Part shown: piece after piece, positions 36,473-44,880 of the stretch
Numbering within the stretch: position 1 is the first letter of the stretch
Layout: each line of letters begins with the position of its first letter
Source of the DNA: Marinospirillum celere
GTDB taxonomy: Bacteria > Pseudomonadota > Gammaproteobacteria > Pseudomonadales > Halomonadaceae
Reading direction: 5' to 3'
Length of the DNA: 64,000 nt
Assembly (NCBI RefSeq): GCF_900112235.1
Contig: NZ_FOLH01000002.1
Location: 186,001-250,000, forward strand
Made by a program: the position numbers and the translations under genes
Notes under the pieces: model-generated
What the model was told of the DNA's origin: nothing
Database searches by the model: none
What the model saw: the letters and a program-made list of their open reading frames with translations, nothing else

Positions 36473-38120
36473 ACCCTGGTTACAGTTACTTAAAGTAGAG
36501 TCCGGTCGTCTCTGGCTGGGCAGCTTTTTGTTGTTGGTGACGCTGGTATCCGCAGTGGGTCTGCTGGGGCTTTCTGGCTGGTTTATTACCGCAACCGGAA
36601 TGACCGCCTTGGCCTGGGCCGCTGGTCTGGCAGTGACCCTGGATATTTATACGCCTGGTGGCGGCATTCGTTTCTTTGCTTTATCACGGACGGTGGGGCG
36701 TTATCTGGAAAGGGTCTATAACCACGATACCGTACTCAGGCTTCTGGCCAGGCTTCGTCAGCGCCTTTTTCAGGGCATGACGCAGCTGGACCCCATGACT
36801 CTGGCGCGTTGGCGGGCTTCGCAGTGGGTTAATCGACTGATTACCGATGTGGAAACCCTGGATAATCTTTATCTGCGTCTTTTGGCCCCGCCATTGGTCG
36901 CTCTGGTCACCTTATTACTGGTTGTTCTGGTACTGGCGCTGTTTCATTTGCAGGCTGCCTTGCTGGTCGGTTTAGGCCTTTTGTTGATCCTGGCTATTTC
37001 TACCTATGGCATGGCGCTGGCCGGTCAGCAATTAAGTGGTCGCCTGGCTCAGCAGCAGGAGGTGGAGCGGAGTCAGTTGGTTGAACACCTTCAGGGTCTG
37101 GGTGCTCTCCAGGCCAGCCACAGTTTGAAGGTTCATCAGCAGGCAAGGATCAAGGCGCAAAAAACCAATATGCAAGACCAAGCACGCCTGCAACGCCTGG
37201 TCGCTCTGGGTCAGGGGCTGCAATCCCTGATGTTGCAGCTGGTGGTAGCTGCCTGTCTGCTGCTCTTGGCGGGTGCCTGGCAAGAAGGCTGGGTTTCCGG
37301 CCCGGTACTGGTGATGCTGCCTCTGGCGTTGCTGGCCCTGCAAGAAGCCTTTCAAAACCTGCCTGCGGCTTTTGCCAACTGGGGTGGCACCCTGGCTGCG
37401 GCAAGGCGCTTGAACCAGGCCAGTGAAGAGGGCACTGAAAAGCCATCATCTGGCCAGCTATCCTCCTTGCCTGATTACACCTCAATTGAGTTCCAGAAGA
37501 TCCACTTGCTTTTAGGGCGACAGCAGGTGCTTAAAGACTTTCAGCTTGAGATAGCTCAGGGCGAAAAGCTGGCGGTATTGGCTGCTTCCGGCAAAGGTAA
37601 AAGTAGTCTTGCCTCTCTGCTGGCCAGGCAGCTAAGCCCGCAGCAGGGCCAACTGCTTCTGAAAACTCAGGATCAAGCGCTGCCACTTGAAGACTTGAAT
37701 ACAGAGATTTGGCTGAACCACCTGGGTTATCTGACCCAGGAAACTGAGCTCTTTGCTGCAAGCATTGCCGACAACCTGCGCTTGGCCAAGCCTGACGCCA
37801 GAGATGCAGAGCTTTGGCAGGCTCTGGAAACAGTCGATCTGGCAGAGGAGGTCGCTGGTTTTGCCCGACAACTGGATACCTGGGTGGGTGAAACCGGCCA
37901 GCAACTCTCCGGTGGTCAGGCTCGACGTCTGGCACTGGCCCGTCTTCTTTTAAAAGATGCCCCCCTTATCATTCTGGATGAACCCTTTCGTGGCCTGGAT
38001 TGGAGAACCCGTGAGCGACTCAAACTGCGTTTGGATTCCTGGTTACAGGGGCGCACTGTATTTTTATTGGCTCATAACCTGGAGCATCTGCCGCGAGCGG
38101 ATCGATGGATTAGTTTGTAA
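36459..38120 (+). CDS. cydC: CydC-type ABC transporter subunit
   Basis: A 553-residue partner of CydD with the same layout. The early motif LSGWFITATGMTALA and NHDTVLRLLARLRQRLF match CydC. The Walker A loop reads LAASGKGKSSLASLL: the first Gly of GxxGxGKS is Ala and the following positions differ from CydD, so nucleotide binding may be asymmetric. The signature LSGGQARRLALARLLL is intact. It overlaps cydD by 14 nt, with GGGAGGTCAGG before the ATG. Confidence 0.92.
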   Translation: MHPLKPWLQLLKVESGRLWLGSFLLLVTLVSAVGLLGLSGWFITATGMTALAWAAGLAVTLDIYTPGGGIRFFALSRTVGRYLERVYNHDTVLRLLARLRQRLFQGMTQLDPMTLARWRASQWVNRLITDVETLDNLYLRLLAPPLVALVTLLLVVLVLALFHLQAALLVGLGLLLILAISTYGMALAGQQLSGRLAQQQEVERSQLVEHLQGLGALQASHSLKVHQQARIKAQKTNMQDQARLQRLVALGQGLQSLMLQLVVAACLLLLAGAWQEGWVSGPVLVMLPLALLALQEAFQNLPAAFANWGGTLAAARRLNQASEEGTEKPSSGQLSSLPDYTSIEFQKIHLLLGRQQVLKDFQLEIAQGEKLAVLAASGKGKSSLASLLARQLSPQQGQLLLKTQDQALPLEDLNTEIWLNHLGYLTQETELFAASIADNLRLAKPDARDAELWQALETVDLAEEVAGFARQLDTWVGETGQQLSGGQARRLALARLLLKDAPLIILDEPFRGLDWRTRERLKLRLDSWLQGRTVFLLAHNLEHLPRADRWISL

Positions 38121-38168
38121 ATTTAGGCCTTTGCTTGATGCAGATGATAAAAAATCTCAAGAAAGTGT

Positions 38169-38200
38169 TTGCAAATATAAATGAGATTGATTATTGTTAG
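38169..38200 (+). promoter_or_regulatory. Promoter with embedded Fur-like box for sRNA copy A
   Basis: TTGCAA (38169-38174), a 17-bp spacer and TATTGT (38192-38197) form a sigma-70-like promoter. The spacer reads ATATAAATGAGATTGAT, and with the -10 resembles the Fur-box style AAATGAGATTGATTATTG. The second copy at 57869 has the same -35, the same spacer length and the same box layout. Confidence 0.7.
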
Positions 38201-38204
38201 CTTT

Positions 38205-38316
38205 ATGGGCTGAGAGGCCCTAACCAAGAATAGCTGGAATTACAGGTTCCCAGGCTGTTTTAGGTTCTCCTCATCATCAAGCGAGTCTTTGCCGCCCTGA
38301 AACGGGCGGTTTTTTT
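38205..38316 (+). ncRNA. Candidate Fur-controlled small RNA, copy A
   Basis: A region of about 112 nt without an ORF, paralogous to 57904-58017. It starts with a 5-bp hairpin GGGCT-GAGA-GGCCC (38207-38220). A variable middle follows, then a segment of 32 nt identical in both copies (38259-38290) that includes GGTTCTCCTCATCATCAAGC. It ends in a terminator CCGCCC-TGAAAC-GGGCGG plus seven Ts. The pyrimidine-rich CTCCTCATCATC can pair with Shine-Dalgarno regions, as expected for a repressing sRNA. The transcription start is estimated from the -10. Functionally it resembles RyhB/PrrF, but I see no sequence match to those. Confidence 0.72.
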
Positions 38317-38447
38317 ATCGTCTTGTCCAGACTCTTGTACGAATTTGGCTGTAGTTAGTTACTGAGTCGTTTGCTAAAGAATTTCTGTGGCCTGCCTTCA
38401 CCAACTTGACGATTTACGATCCCTCTGCCAAAATTCCTGCCGTTAAA

Positions 38448-38465
38448 GTTATGTTATAACATTTT
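38448..38465 (+). promoter_or_regulatory. Zur-like box before the His-rich outer-membrane protein gene
   Basis: GTTATGTTATAACATTTT contains the palindrome ATGTTATAACAT. The identical 18 bases occur at 44893-44910 before folE2. The sequence fits the gammaproteobacterial Zur pattern TGTTATANNATAACA in a compact form. It lies 27 bp before the ATG at 38493. Confidence 0.78.
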
Positions 38466-38492
38466 ATAATCTGATTGGCTTTGGGGAAAATC

Positions 38493-39761
38493 ATGAATAA
38501 ATTTGCTTTGAAAGCATCGGCGATGGCCGTTGCTGCCAGTCTATCCTCTGGTGTTTTGGCTTCCGAACACAATCTGGACATGCGGGTGTCTTTGATTCTG
38601 GACGGCATCTACTTCAATGAACTCAAGCACGGGGCTCACAGCCCTGCTGGTTTTGGTGGTGGTCACGATCATGGACATGATCACGGCCATAGCCATGGGA
38701 TTGAAGAGGGCTTTAATTTGGGGCATTCAGAGCTAGCATTTGAAGCCAGTCTTGGCGAGCTGCTGGATGGCGTCTTATTGCTAGGTTTTGATAACGATCA
38801 TATCGAGGTCGAAGAAGCCTATTTGAAAACCCGAAGTCTGCCTGCTGGTTTCCAGGTCAAAGGCGGTAAGTTCTTGTCAGACATCGGCTACATCAACAGT
38901 CGTCACAGCCATGACTGGGACTTTGTTGATCGTCCTCTGGTTAATGAATATCTCTTTGGTGATCATGGCTTGCAGGAAACCGGTATCCAGGCCACCTGGT
39001 TGGCACCCAGTGACACCTATACCCTGATTGGTGTGGAGTTGTTGCAGGGTGAAAATGCAGAAGTGGCTAACTACATCGGCGAGCAGGAAGCAGAAGACGG
39101 AACCGACCGTATTCTAAAGGATCGTGCGGGCCCTCGTCTGCTGACTGCTTTCACTAAGTGGGCACCGGATCTGGGGCATGATCATGCTCTGCAACTGGGT
39201 GCATCCGGTGGCTATAGCTTCAGCTATCAATATACCGATCAGCACTCAACCCGTCATGAAGACTGGGAAGGTACAGCCTGGTTTGCCGGTGTGGATGCGG
39301 TTTACAAGTATGAATCCGGGCGCAGTTACGGACAGGGTAACCTGACCCTCCAAGCTGAGTACTTCTACCGTGAAATTGATGTTGATCGTCGTGATGTGAA
39401 TTTTGAAGCTGATGGTAATGGTCCAATTGGCCATATTCGCAATGTATCCAGCTTTAAAAACAAGCAGGATGGTCTTTATGCACAGGCGGTCTATGGTTTT
39501 CTTCCCCGCTGGGAAGCGGGTGTGCGTGCTGAAGCTTTGGGCCTGACCAATGATCTGGGTCGCGGTGATGGCACCAGTCATGATGCTTCCTTTCGTTATT
39601 CCGGTCAGCTGACCTTCCGTCCTGTTGAGCCAATTTTCCTTCGCGCTCAAGTCAACCACAATGACTTTGCTGAAGAAGGCGATGGTCACAGCCACGGCGG
39701 TTGGGATTTGATGTTGCAGGTTAATGTGGCATTGGGTGCGCATGGTGCCCACACCTTCTAG
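38493..39761 (+). CDS. His-rich outer-membrane beta-barrel protein, zinc-regulated type
   Basis: A 422-residue exported protein. The signal peptide MNKFALKASAMAVAASLSSG ends near ALA-SEH (residue about 23). Around residues 55-72 there is a run of His/Gly/Asp (GHDHGHDHGHSHG) and the C-terminal part has further GDGHSHGG before a terminal Phe, typical of an outer-membrane barrel. HNLDMRVSLILDGIYF, GGKFLSDIGYIN and DFVDRPLVNEYLFGDHGLQE are segments I recognise from proteins encoded next to znuABC. The likely role is zinc capture or passage across the outer membrane. The start has GGGGA upstream. Confidence 0.82.
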   Translation: MNKFALKASAMAVAASLSSGVLASEHNLDMRVSLILDGIYFNELKHGAHSPAGFGGGHDHGHDHGHSHGIEEGFNLGHSELAFEASLGELLDGVLLLGFDNDHIEVEEAYLKTRSLPAGFQVKGGKFLSDIGYINSRHSHDWDFVDRPLVNEYLFGDHGLQETGIQATWLAPSDTYTLIGVELLQGENAEVANYIGEQEAEDGTDRILKDRAGPRLLTAFTKWAPDLGHDHALQLGASGGYSFSYQYTDQHSTRHEDWEGTAWFAGVDAVYKYESGRSYGQGNLTLQAEYFYREIDVDRRDVNFEADGNGPIGHIRNVSSFKNKQDGLYAQAVYGFLPRWEAGVRAEALGLTNDLGRGDGTSHDASFRYSGQLTFRPVEPIFLRAQVNHNDFAEEGDGHSHGGWDLMLQVNVALGAHGAHTF

Positions 39762-39920
39762 AAAGCTTAGATTAACTATTGCGCTGGGTGATACTGCGTT
39801 GAAATTGATCTCAAAATGCTCATTTACTAGCTGTAAACTGCGCTTTTTCGTTCAATTTTGCCTTGTCTGACCTGCGCTCATCACGTTAATCCTAAGATTT
39901 CTTCGGGGTCAAGGTGTATT

Positions 39921-39945
39921 GGGGACTTACGAGTCCCCTTTTTTT
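39921..39945 (+). terminator. Intrinsic terminator 30 nt before znuA
   Basis: GGGGACT-TACG-AGTCCCC plus seven Ts. It ends the barrel-gene transcript about 160 nt after its stop codon, and sits so close to znuA that znuACB must be reached by read-through or attenuation, or start within 30 nt. The 160-nt region before it contains no ORF I can support. Confidence 0.85.
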
Positions 39946-39975
39946 CTTAAATTAAGTTTAGATAAAGGAGGCCTC

Positions 39976-40872
39976 ATGAAGAAGCAGCTAGGGCTTTCAC
40001 TGGTTTTACTGGTTAGTTTGTTATTGGCAACGGCCAGTTGGGCAGGTTCCTTTAGGATAGTAACGACCACTTCGACTCTGGGAATGTTGGCCGAAGAGAT
40101 AGGTGGTGATTTGGTGCAGGTGCGGGTGCTGGCTGCACCGGATCGAGATGCGCATGATTTGGATGCTCGTCCCAGTTTTATGGCTGCTGTTCGCCGGGCT
40201 GACCTCTTGATTGAAATGGGGGCTGGACTGGAAGAAGGCTGGCTGCCTGCAGTGACCGGCAATGCGGCCAATCCGGCTGTGAATTATGGTCGTCCTGGGC
40301 ATTTGCGGGCTTCAGATTTTACCGATTTACGTCCCTCAATTACTGTTGAAGGCCCGAACACTGGGCATGTTCATGAAGAGGGCAATCCGCATTTCAACCT
40401 TGATCCAGATCGTATGGCAAGGGTTGCTCAGGTCATCGGTCGTCGTTTGGGTTTTTTCTTCCCTGACCAAGCAGAAGAGCTAGAGGCAAGGGCTGAAGCT
40501 CTGGGCCAGCAGTTGCGAGATCATGCAGGGAGGCTTGCCGCGCAGGTAAAGCCAAATCAGCAATTTATCATCTACCACGAAGATCTTGATTATCTAGAAG
40601 AGTGGCTGCCGGTAAAGAACGTTGGTTATTTGGAACCTATTCCTGGCCTGCCACCCACCTCTTCGCATCTGCGTGCTTTGGTGCAGGAGTTTTCCGGGCA
40701 GGAAGGGCGAGTGCTGTATGCTAATTATCAGCCTTCACGAGGAGCCCGCTTTCTGGAAGAACACCTGGGCTGGCCGGGCTATGCACTACCCCTGGAGCCT
40801 GCAATAGGTTCAGGCTTGGAAGGTTATTTGAATTTAATGACTGAATGGGCTGCTGCTTTTGAACAAAAATGA
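39976..40872 (+). CDS. znuA: Zinc ABC transporter substrate-binding protein
   Basis: A 298-residue periplasmic metal receptor of the cluster A-I family. The signal peptide MKKQLGLSLVLLVSLLLATA is followed by SWAGSFRIVTTTSTLGMLAEEIGG. Expected metal ligands include His in DRDAHDLDARPS, the GHVHEEGNPHFNLDPDRM loop (His-rich, with the NPHF/WLDP motif) and YHEDLDYL. The ATG at 39976 has AAAGGAGG. The ORF extends upstream through the terminator, and that start is rejected. The tail overlaps znuC. Confidence 0.88.
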   Translation: MKKQLGLSLVLLVSLLLATASWAGSFRIVTTTSTLGMLAEEIGGDLVQVRVLAAPDRDAHDLDARPSFMAAVRRADLLIEMGAGLEEGWLPAVTGNAANPAVNYGRPGHLRASDFTDLRPSITVEGPNTGHVHEEGNPHFNLDPDRMARVAQVIGRRLGFFFPDQAEELEARAEALGQQLRDHAGRLAAQVKPNQQFIIYHEDLDYLEEWLPVKNVGYLEPIPGLPPTSSHLRALVQEFSGQEGRVLYANYQPSRGARFLEEHLGWPGYALPLEPAIGSGLEGYLNLMTEWAAAFEQK

Positions 40873-41461
40873 TCTGCCCAGGCTGCATTTGACCGGCTTG
40901 GTGCTGGGCTATCAGCAATCTCTGACTCCGGCTATCCATTGGCAGCTGGAAAAAGGAGATAAGTGGGTGATCACTGGCCCTAATGGTTGCGGCAAATCTT
41001 TACTGCTAAGAACCTTGGTTGGACAAGTGCAGCCGCTGGCCGGCCGTTATCGCTGGCAATCGGATATTCAGTGGGTCTATCTGGCTCAGGAGCATCCACG
41101 TCCTGGGCTTTGGCCGATGAGCGCAGGGGATTGGTTACAAGCGATGGGGGTGACTGAAAAACAACTGGAACTTGTTCAGCCCCTGTTGAGCAAACGTCTG
41201 GACCAACTCAGTGGAGGTCAGTGGCAACTGCTGCGCTTGGCTTCGGTGTTGGCTTCCGGTGCAGATGTCCTTCTTCTGGATGAGCCCAGTAATCATTTGG
41301 ATGTGCGGGTACGTGAGCAGAGTCTGGCACTGCTGAAACAATTGCAACCTGAGCAAAGCCTGCTGATGGCAAGTCATGATCAGGAGTTTATTCAGGCTTC
41401 AGGTGCCAAGGAAATGCCTATGCAGCAACTCTGGGCGGGGGAGGTCACTGATGCTCTCTGA
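40859..41461 (+). CDS. znuC: Zinc ABC transporter ATP-binding protein
   Basis: A short ABC ATPase of 200 residues. Walker A is ITGPNGCGKSLLLR, the signature is LSGGQWQLLRLASVLA, and Walker B is DVLLLDEPSNHLD. It lacks the long C-terminal domain of E. coli ZnuC. No ATG is available in frame near the start; TTG at 40859, overlapping znuA, is the best candidate but lacks a good ribosome-binding site. Zinc is inferred from the Zur box and neighbours; manganese is an alternative. Confidence 0.82.
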   Translation: MNKNDLPRLHLTGLVLGYQQSLTPAIHWQLEKGDKWVITGPNGCGKSLLLRTLVGQVQPLAGRYRWQSDIQWVYLAQEHPRPGLWPMSAGDWLQAMGVTEKQLELVQPLLSKRLDQLSGGQWQLLRLASVLASGADVLLLDEPSNHLDVRVREQSLALLKQLQPEQSLLMASHDQEFIQASGAKEMPMQQLWAGEVTDAL

Positions 41462-42251
41462 GCTGTTGGGTTCTTTTCTCTTCTGGCCCTTTATTGGTGG
41501 TTTATTGATGGCGGCCCTCCTGGGGCTGGGGGGAGCAGCTTTTTTTATTAAGGGTTCCGCCTGGCAGGGTTTGGCTCTGGCTCAAACAGCGGCTACAGGT
41601 GCCTTGGTTGCCAGTGTCTTGGCTTGGCCCCTGGTCCCTACAGCACTGGGTTTTTCAGGCCTTTTGATGGGTTTGCTGCAGAATAAAAAAGATCAGGAGC
41701 GCTTAGCGCTAGCCGCTTTTTTGGCCGCCTTGGCAATGACAACCCTGTTGGCCAGTAATTTTTCCCAAGCCAGTCTGGCAGCGGCCCGTTGGATGGAAGG
41801 ACAGGTGTACTTTCTGGCCTTCAGAGATATCTACTGGATACTGGCATTAAGTGGTCTCACTCTGCTGCTTTTGCCCTGGCTTTATCGGGTTTGGTTATTA
41901 AGTCAGTTGGGTGCCGATCGAGGTTGCCGGAAGCCCGCTGGACGTCTTTTGGAATTTCTGGATTTGGGTTGGCGCTTGCTGTTGGTGGTGCTGGGTAGCC
42001 TGACTCTGGGCTTGCCTGCTGCTCTGGCCGGCCTTTTGTTGCCCGCCTGGACAGCGGCACTTTTTGCCCGCAATTTGAAAGCTTTTTTTCTGTTGAGTCT
42101 TGTTTTCAGCCTGACTGCATTTTTATTGGCTTGGGTGCTGGCTCTTTGGGGCGATCAACCCTTTGCACCGGTACTGGTACTGATTGCCCTGCTCCAGGGT
42201 GTTGGCTGCTATCTATTGAAACACCTAAGAGTTAGGGTTTCGCGAGGTTAG
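41451..42251 (+). CDS. znuB: Zinc ABC transporter permease
   Basis: A 266-residue ABC-3 family permease with about eight transmembrane helices. FWPFIGGLLMAALLG and FFIKGSAWQGLALAQTAATGA resemble the ZnuB/MntB opening, where family members usually have Y/F.G..L.H......G. Near the middle, FLAFRDIYWI corresponds to the cytoplasmic coupling region. ATG 41451 has a GGGGGAGG site and overlaps znuC by 11 nt. Confidence 0.82.
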   Translation: MLSELLGSFLFWPFIGGLLMAALLGLGGAAFFIKGSAWQGLALAQTAATGALVASVLAWPLVPTALGFSGLLMGLLQNKKDQERLALAAFLAALAMTTLLASNFSQASLAAARWMEGQVYFLAFRDIYWILALSGLTLLLLPWLYRVWLLSQLGADRGCRKPAGRLLEFLDLGWRLLLVVLGSLTLGLPAALAGLLLPAWTAALFARNLKAFFLLSLVFSLTAFLLAWVLALWGDQPFAPVLVLIALLQGVGCYLLKHLRVRVSRG

Positions 42252-42254
42252 ATT

Positions 42255-42872
42255 ATGCACTACTCATCTGATGATCCTCTGGTGATGACCCGGATTTTTG
42301 AGCCGGAAGTGAATATGGTCGTCTGGCAGCAGGAGCAGCAAGCTTCTGCCTATGTTCATGAAATTTTGCAATTACCCTGGAAGCTGAACTTAAAAGCCAG
42401 TTTTCCACTGCAGGATTTGGACAAGAGCCTCAACGAAAGCCTACCTGATTTGACCGCTAAGGATGGATTTATTGATCAATTGGTAGAGCTGGGTGAGATG
42501 TTTGCCTGCCTCTTTGATCAAGAGCGTATTGGTTGGCGTATGCAGGTGCTGGATCAACCCATGTGTCCAAGATTTCATGTTGATCGCGTACCCTGCCGCT
42601 TGGCAGCAACCTTTGCTGGGCCAGGGACTGAATGGCTAACTCACGAACAGGTTGATCGAAGCTTCTTAGGCCCACGGCATCCTGAAGAAGCGGCGTTGGA
42701 AGGCCGCCTTTATCAACAGGACACCCAGATACAGCGACTGCAAACCGGTGAGGTGGGGTTGCTTAAAGGCAGTTTATGGGAAGGTAATGAAGACAGAGGG
42801 CTGGTGCACCGCTCCCCAGGTGTTCCTGCGGGACAAAAGCGTCTCTTGTTGACGCTGGATCTGGCCAGTTGA
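42255..42872 (+). CDS. DUF1826 family protein
   Basis: A 205-residue cytoplasmic protein. The segment CPRFHVDRVPCRLAATFAGPGTEWL and the C-terminal HRSPGVPAGQKRLLLTLD are hallmarks of DUF1826, which is frequently encoded beside zinc-uptake genes under Zur. His and Cys residues in these segments could bind metal; no reaction is known. It begins 4 nt after znuB, so it is the fourth gene of the operon. Confidence 0.85.
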   Translation: MHYSSDDPLVMTRIFEPEVNMVVWQQEQQASAYVHEILQLPWKLNLKASFPLQDLDKSLNESLPDLTAKDGFIDQLVELGEMFACLFDQERIGWRMQVLDQPMCPRFHVDRVPCRLAATFAGPGTEWLTHEQVDRSFLGPRHPEEAALEGRLYQQDTQIQRLQTGEVGLLKGSLWEGNEDRGLVHRSPGVPAGQKRLLLTLDLAS

Positions 42873-42957
42873 ATTTAAAATTCTTTGCAAAACGGCTCTA
42901 CTCCAAGCGAAGCCTTTGCGCTAGGATAGTTGAAGGCTTTGTTTGGAATTCATTATT

Positions 42958-43335
42958 ATGAAATACAACCGCAACCTGAATACTTGGCTGCTACTTTTTG
43001 CACTGGCTGTTATGGTCAGTCGAGTACTCACGCCTTTTTCAGTGCCTGCAGTTGTTGTTCATGATAATGGTTATATTGAAGTCTGTTCTTGGCACGGTGG
43101 TGTTAATCGTGTTCTGATTGATACTGATGGCAACCAGTTCGAATCTGAACAACCCTTCAGCCATTGTCCCCAGTGTGTTGCCAGTGCTGCGCTAGTTGCG
43201 CCTGAGCTGCTTAAAATCAGTGAACAGGCCTCGCCTTCCAGAAATCCTGTTTTAGCGTTTCAACACCAGAATGCCCACCCACTTTTTGTTAGCCTGCCAC
43301 CACCCGGTCGTGCTCCGCCAACCTTGTTGTCTTGA
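42958..43335 (+). CDS. DUF2946-like membrane-anchored Cys/His protein
   Basis: A 125-residue protein with one N-terminal hydrophobic segment (LNTWLLLFALAVMVSRVL). EVCSWHGG and HCPQC follow at the spacing seen in DUF2946 proteins, which occur near copper and other metal genes. It probably handles a metal outside the cytoplasm together with the following PCuAC-like protein. ATG 42958 is preferred over TTG 42943. Confidence 0.7.
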   Translation: MKYNRNLNTWLLLFALAVMVSRVLTPFSVPAVVVHDNGYIEVCSWHGGVNRVLIDTDGNQFESEQPFSHCPQCVASAALVAPELLKISEQASPSRNPVLAFQHQNAHPLFVSLPPPGRAPPTLLS

Positions 43336-43390
43336 AATCATGAAATCGGCCTGAAAAAGGCCACCATTTTTTCTAAACAAGGTGAATACC

Positions 43391-43873
43391 ATGCTTCGTA
43401 CCTTCTTTTTTGCCTGCCTGCTCATCCTGGCAGGGCAGTTAGCTGCACATGATTTCCACTTGGCCGATCTGCGCCTGGTTCATCCCTTTGCAACCCCTAC
43501 ACCCCCCAGCGCCCAGGTAGGGGCGGTGTATTTTGATATTTCCAACGAGAGCAACACGCCCGCTCGTCTTGTCAGTGCCCGAGCAAATATTGCTGACAAG
43601 GTAGAGTTGCATGATATGGCAATGGACGAAGGCATCATGAAAATGCGCCAAGTCTCCCAGATTGAAATTGCTGGCAAGGAAACTCTGAAAATGCGACCTG
43701 GTGGTGGTTACCACTTGATGCTAATTGGCTTGCAAGAGTCTTTAACAGCGGGTGATAGCTTTCCGCTTTGGCTGACATTTGAGCAGGAAGGTGAGATTCG
43801 TGTTGATGTTTGGGTTGAAGAGGCCTCGGAAGGTGGTGCGGCTGCTGATGCACACCACCACCATCATCATTAA
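43391..43873 (+). CDS. PCuAC-family copper chaperone with a natural His6 tail
   Basis: A 160-residue periplasmic protein. The signal peptide MLRTFFFACLLILAGQLA is followed by the PCuAC fold. The Cu(I) site is the H(M)x10Mx21HxM type: VELHDMAMDEGIMKMRQV supplies His and Met ligands, and GGGYHLMLIGL supplies the later His-x-Met. The protein ends DAHHHHHH, six consecutive His encoded by the native gene. PCuAC proteins deliver copper to cytochrome oxidase; here the zinc-regulated neighbourhood suggests wider metal handling. Confidence 0.9.
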   Translation: MLRTFFFACLLILAGQLAAHDFHLADLRLVHPFATPTPPSAQVGAVYFDISNESNTPARLVSARANIADKVELHDMAMDEGIMKMRQVSQIEIAGKETLKMRPGGGYHLMLIGLQESLTAGDSFPLWLTFEQEGEIRVDVWVEEASEGGAAADAHHHHHH

Positions 43874-43910
43874 AAGCTAAACCAACAAGAAGGCTGTTTT
43901 AAGTTGAATG

Positions 43911-43939
43911 AAAAAGGGCAGCAGCCCTAGCTGCTGCCC
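43911..43939 (-). terminator. Intrinsic terminator of folE2
   Basis: On the minus strand GGGCAGCAG-loop-CTGCTGCCC is followed by TTTTT. It ends the folE2 transcript and lies between the convergent PCuAC and folE2 genes. Confidence 0.88.
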
Positions 43940-43953
43940 TAACAAAAATGAAG

Positions 43954-44871
43954 TTAGATAGCCTTTAACCAGGGAGCCGGGGTATTTCTGCGCGTTAGCC
44001 ATTTGCTTGCAACGGCATCATGAGCATGCAGGCTTTCAAAGTGCTCTACGTGAATCTTGGCATCCAGCCACTGATCACAGGTTTCAAAGATTCCAGCTAA
44101 GCGGCGAGCAGCATCCTCGCAGAACATCTGATTGGCACCATTGCGAAGAGCAAAAGCCTGTTCATCGGGACGCTTGACGGCGGTTTGTACTGCTGTTCCC
44201 AATACCTTTTCAGCTGCTTGCAAGCGTTCAGCTATTGAGAAGGTATCAAGATTTTCCAGACTGGATACCCATCCCAAGGTAGCTTGGCTGCGTTGGCTGT
44301 GCGGTGTGGCTAGGCTGGCATTATTTTTGAGCCAGGCGGTTACCTCCTGAGCACTAAGCAGTGGCTGACTGGAAAACTCTTCTGCAAAAACTTCAGCCAA
44401 AGCCTCACGAGAAAGGGCTGACGAGCAAGGGCAGGTTGAAGAATAGAGAAGGCTGGTTTCTTCCAAAAGTTCATAACCCTGTGGAGTGACTCTAGCTACC
44501 AAGCGAATAGGATAGGCTTGCCAGCCTTGGTGACCACTAAGTAAAGCGGATGCCTTGCGTAGCCACTCAAAACTTAGCTCCAGGCGAAGCTGTTCACTGC
44601 TGATGCCTTGGGTTGCCAAAAGCTTTTGAAGGGTTTTACCGAGTAATGCAGGTGTTAACTCTTTGTGTTCCAGTAGTTGTTCCAGACCCAGATAGAGGCG
44701 GGACATATGAATGCCGCGTTGCTGGGCATCCAGATCAACGGTAACGGTAATTCTGGCAGTTACTTCCTGACCAAGAAATTGCAAACGAATGGGAATGCCA
44801 GCCATGCCTACCTGGTCAAGATGTAGGCTTTGGTGAGTTTGGCTGGCGACATCGGGTAGCTGGGCGTTCAT
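43954..44871 (-). CDS. folE2: GTP cyclohydrolase FolE2 (zinc-independent, COG1469)
   Basis: Converts GTP to dihydroneopterin triphosphate, the first step of folate synthesis, using metals other than zinc. The 305-residue protein has LDQVGMAGIPIRL near the start, TCPCSSALSREAL with the catalytic Cys region, and FCEDAARRLAGIFE and HVEHFESLHAHDAVA near the C-terminus, all FolE2 features. Zur commonly induces folE2 so that folate synthesis continues when the zinc-dependent FolE fails. A Zur-like box sits 22-39 bp upstream. Confidence 0.94.
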   Translation of the reverse strand: MNAQLPDVASQTHQSLHLDQVGMAGIPIRLQFLGQEVTARITVTVDLDAQQRGIHMSRLYLGLEQLLEHKELTPALLGKTLQKLLATQGISSEQLRLELSFEWLRKASALLSGHQGWQAYPIRLVARVTPQGYELLEETSLLYSSTCPCSSALSREALAEVFAEEFSSQPLLSAQEVTAWLKNNASLATPHSQRSQATLGWVSSLENLDTFSIAERLQAAEKVLGTAVQTAVKRPDEQAFALRNGANQMFCEDAARRLAGIFETCDQWLDAKIHVEHFESLHAHDAVASKWLTRRNTPAPWLKAI

Positions 44872-44880
44872 AAAGCTTCC

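Noticed and set aside
43856-43873. Vector-derived His tag contamination
   Set aside because: The flanking sequence continues into the natural folE2 terminator and gene, with no vector sequence.
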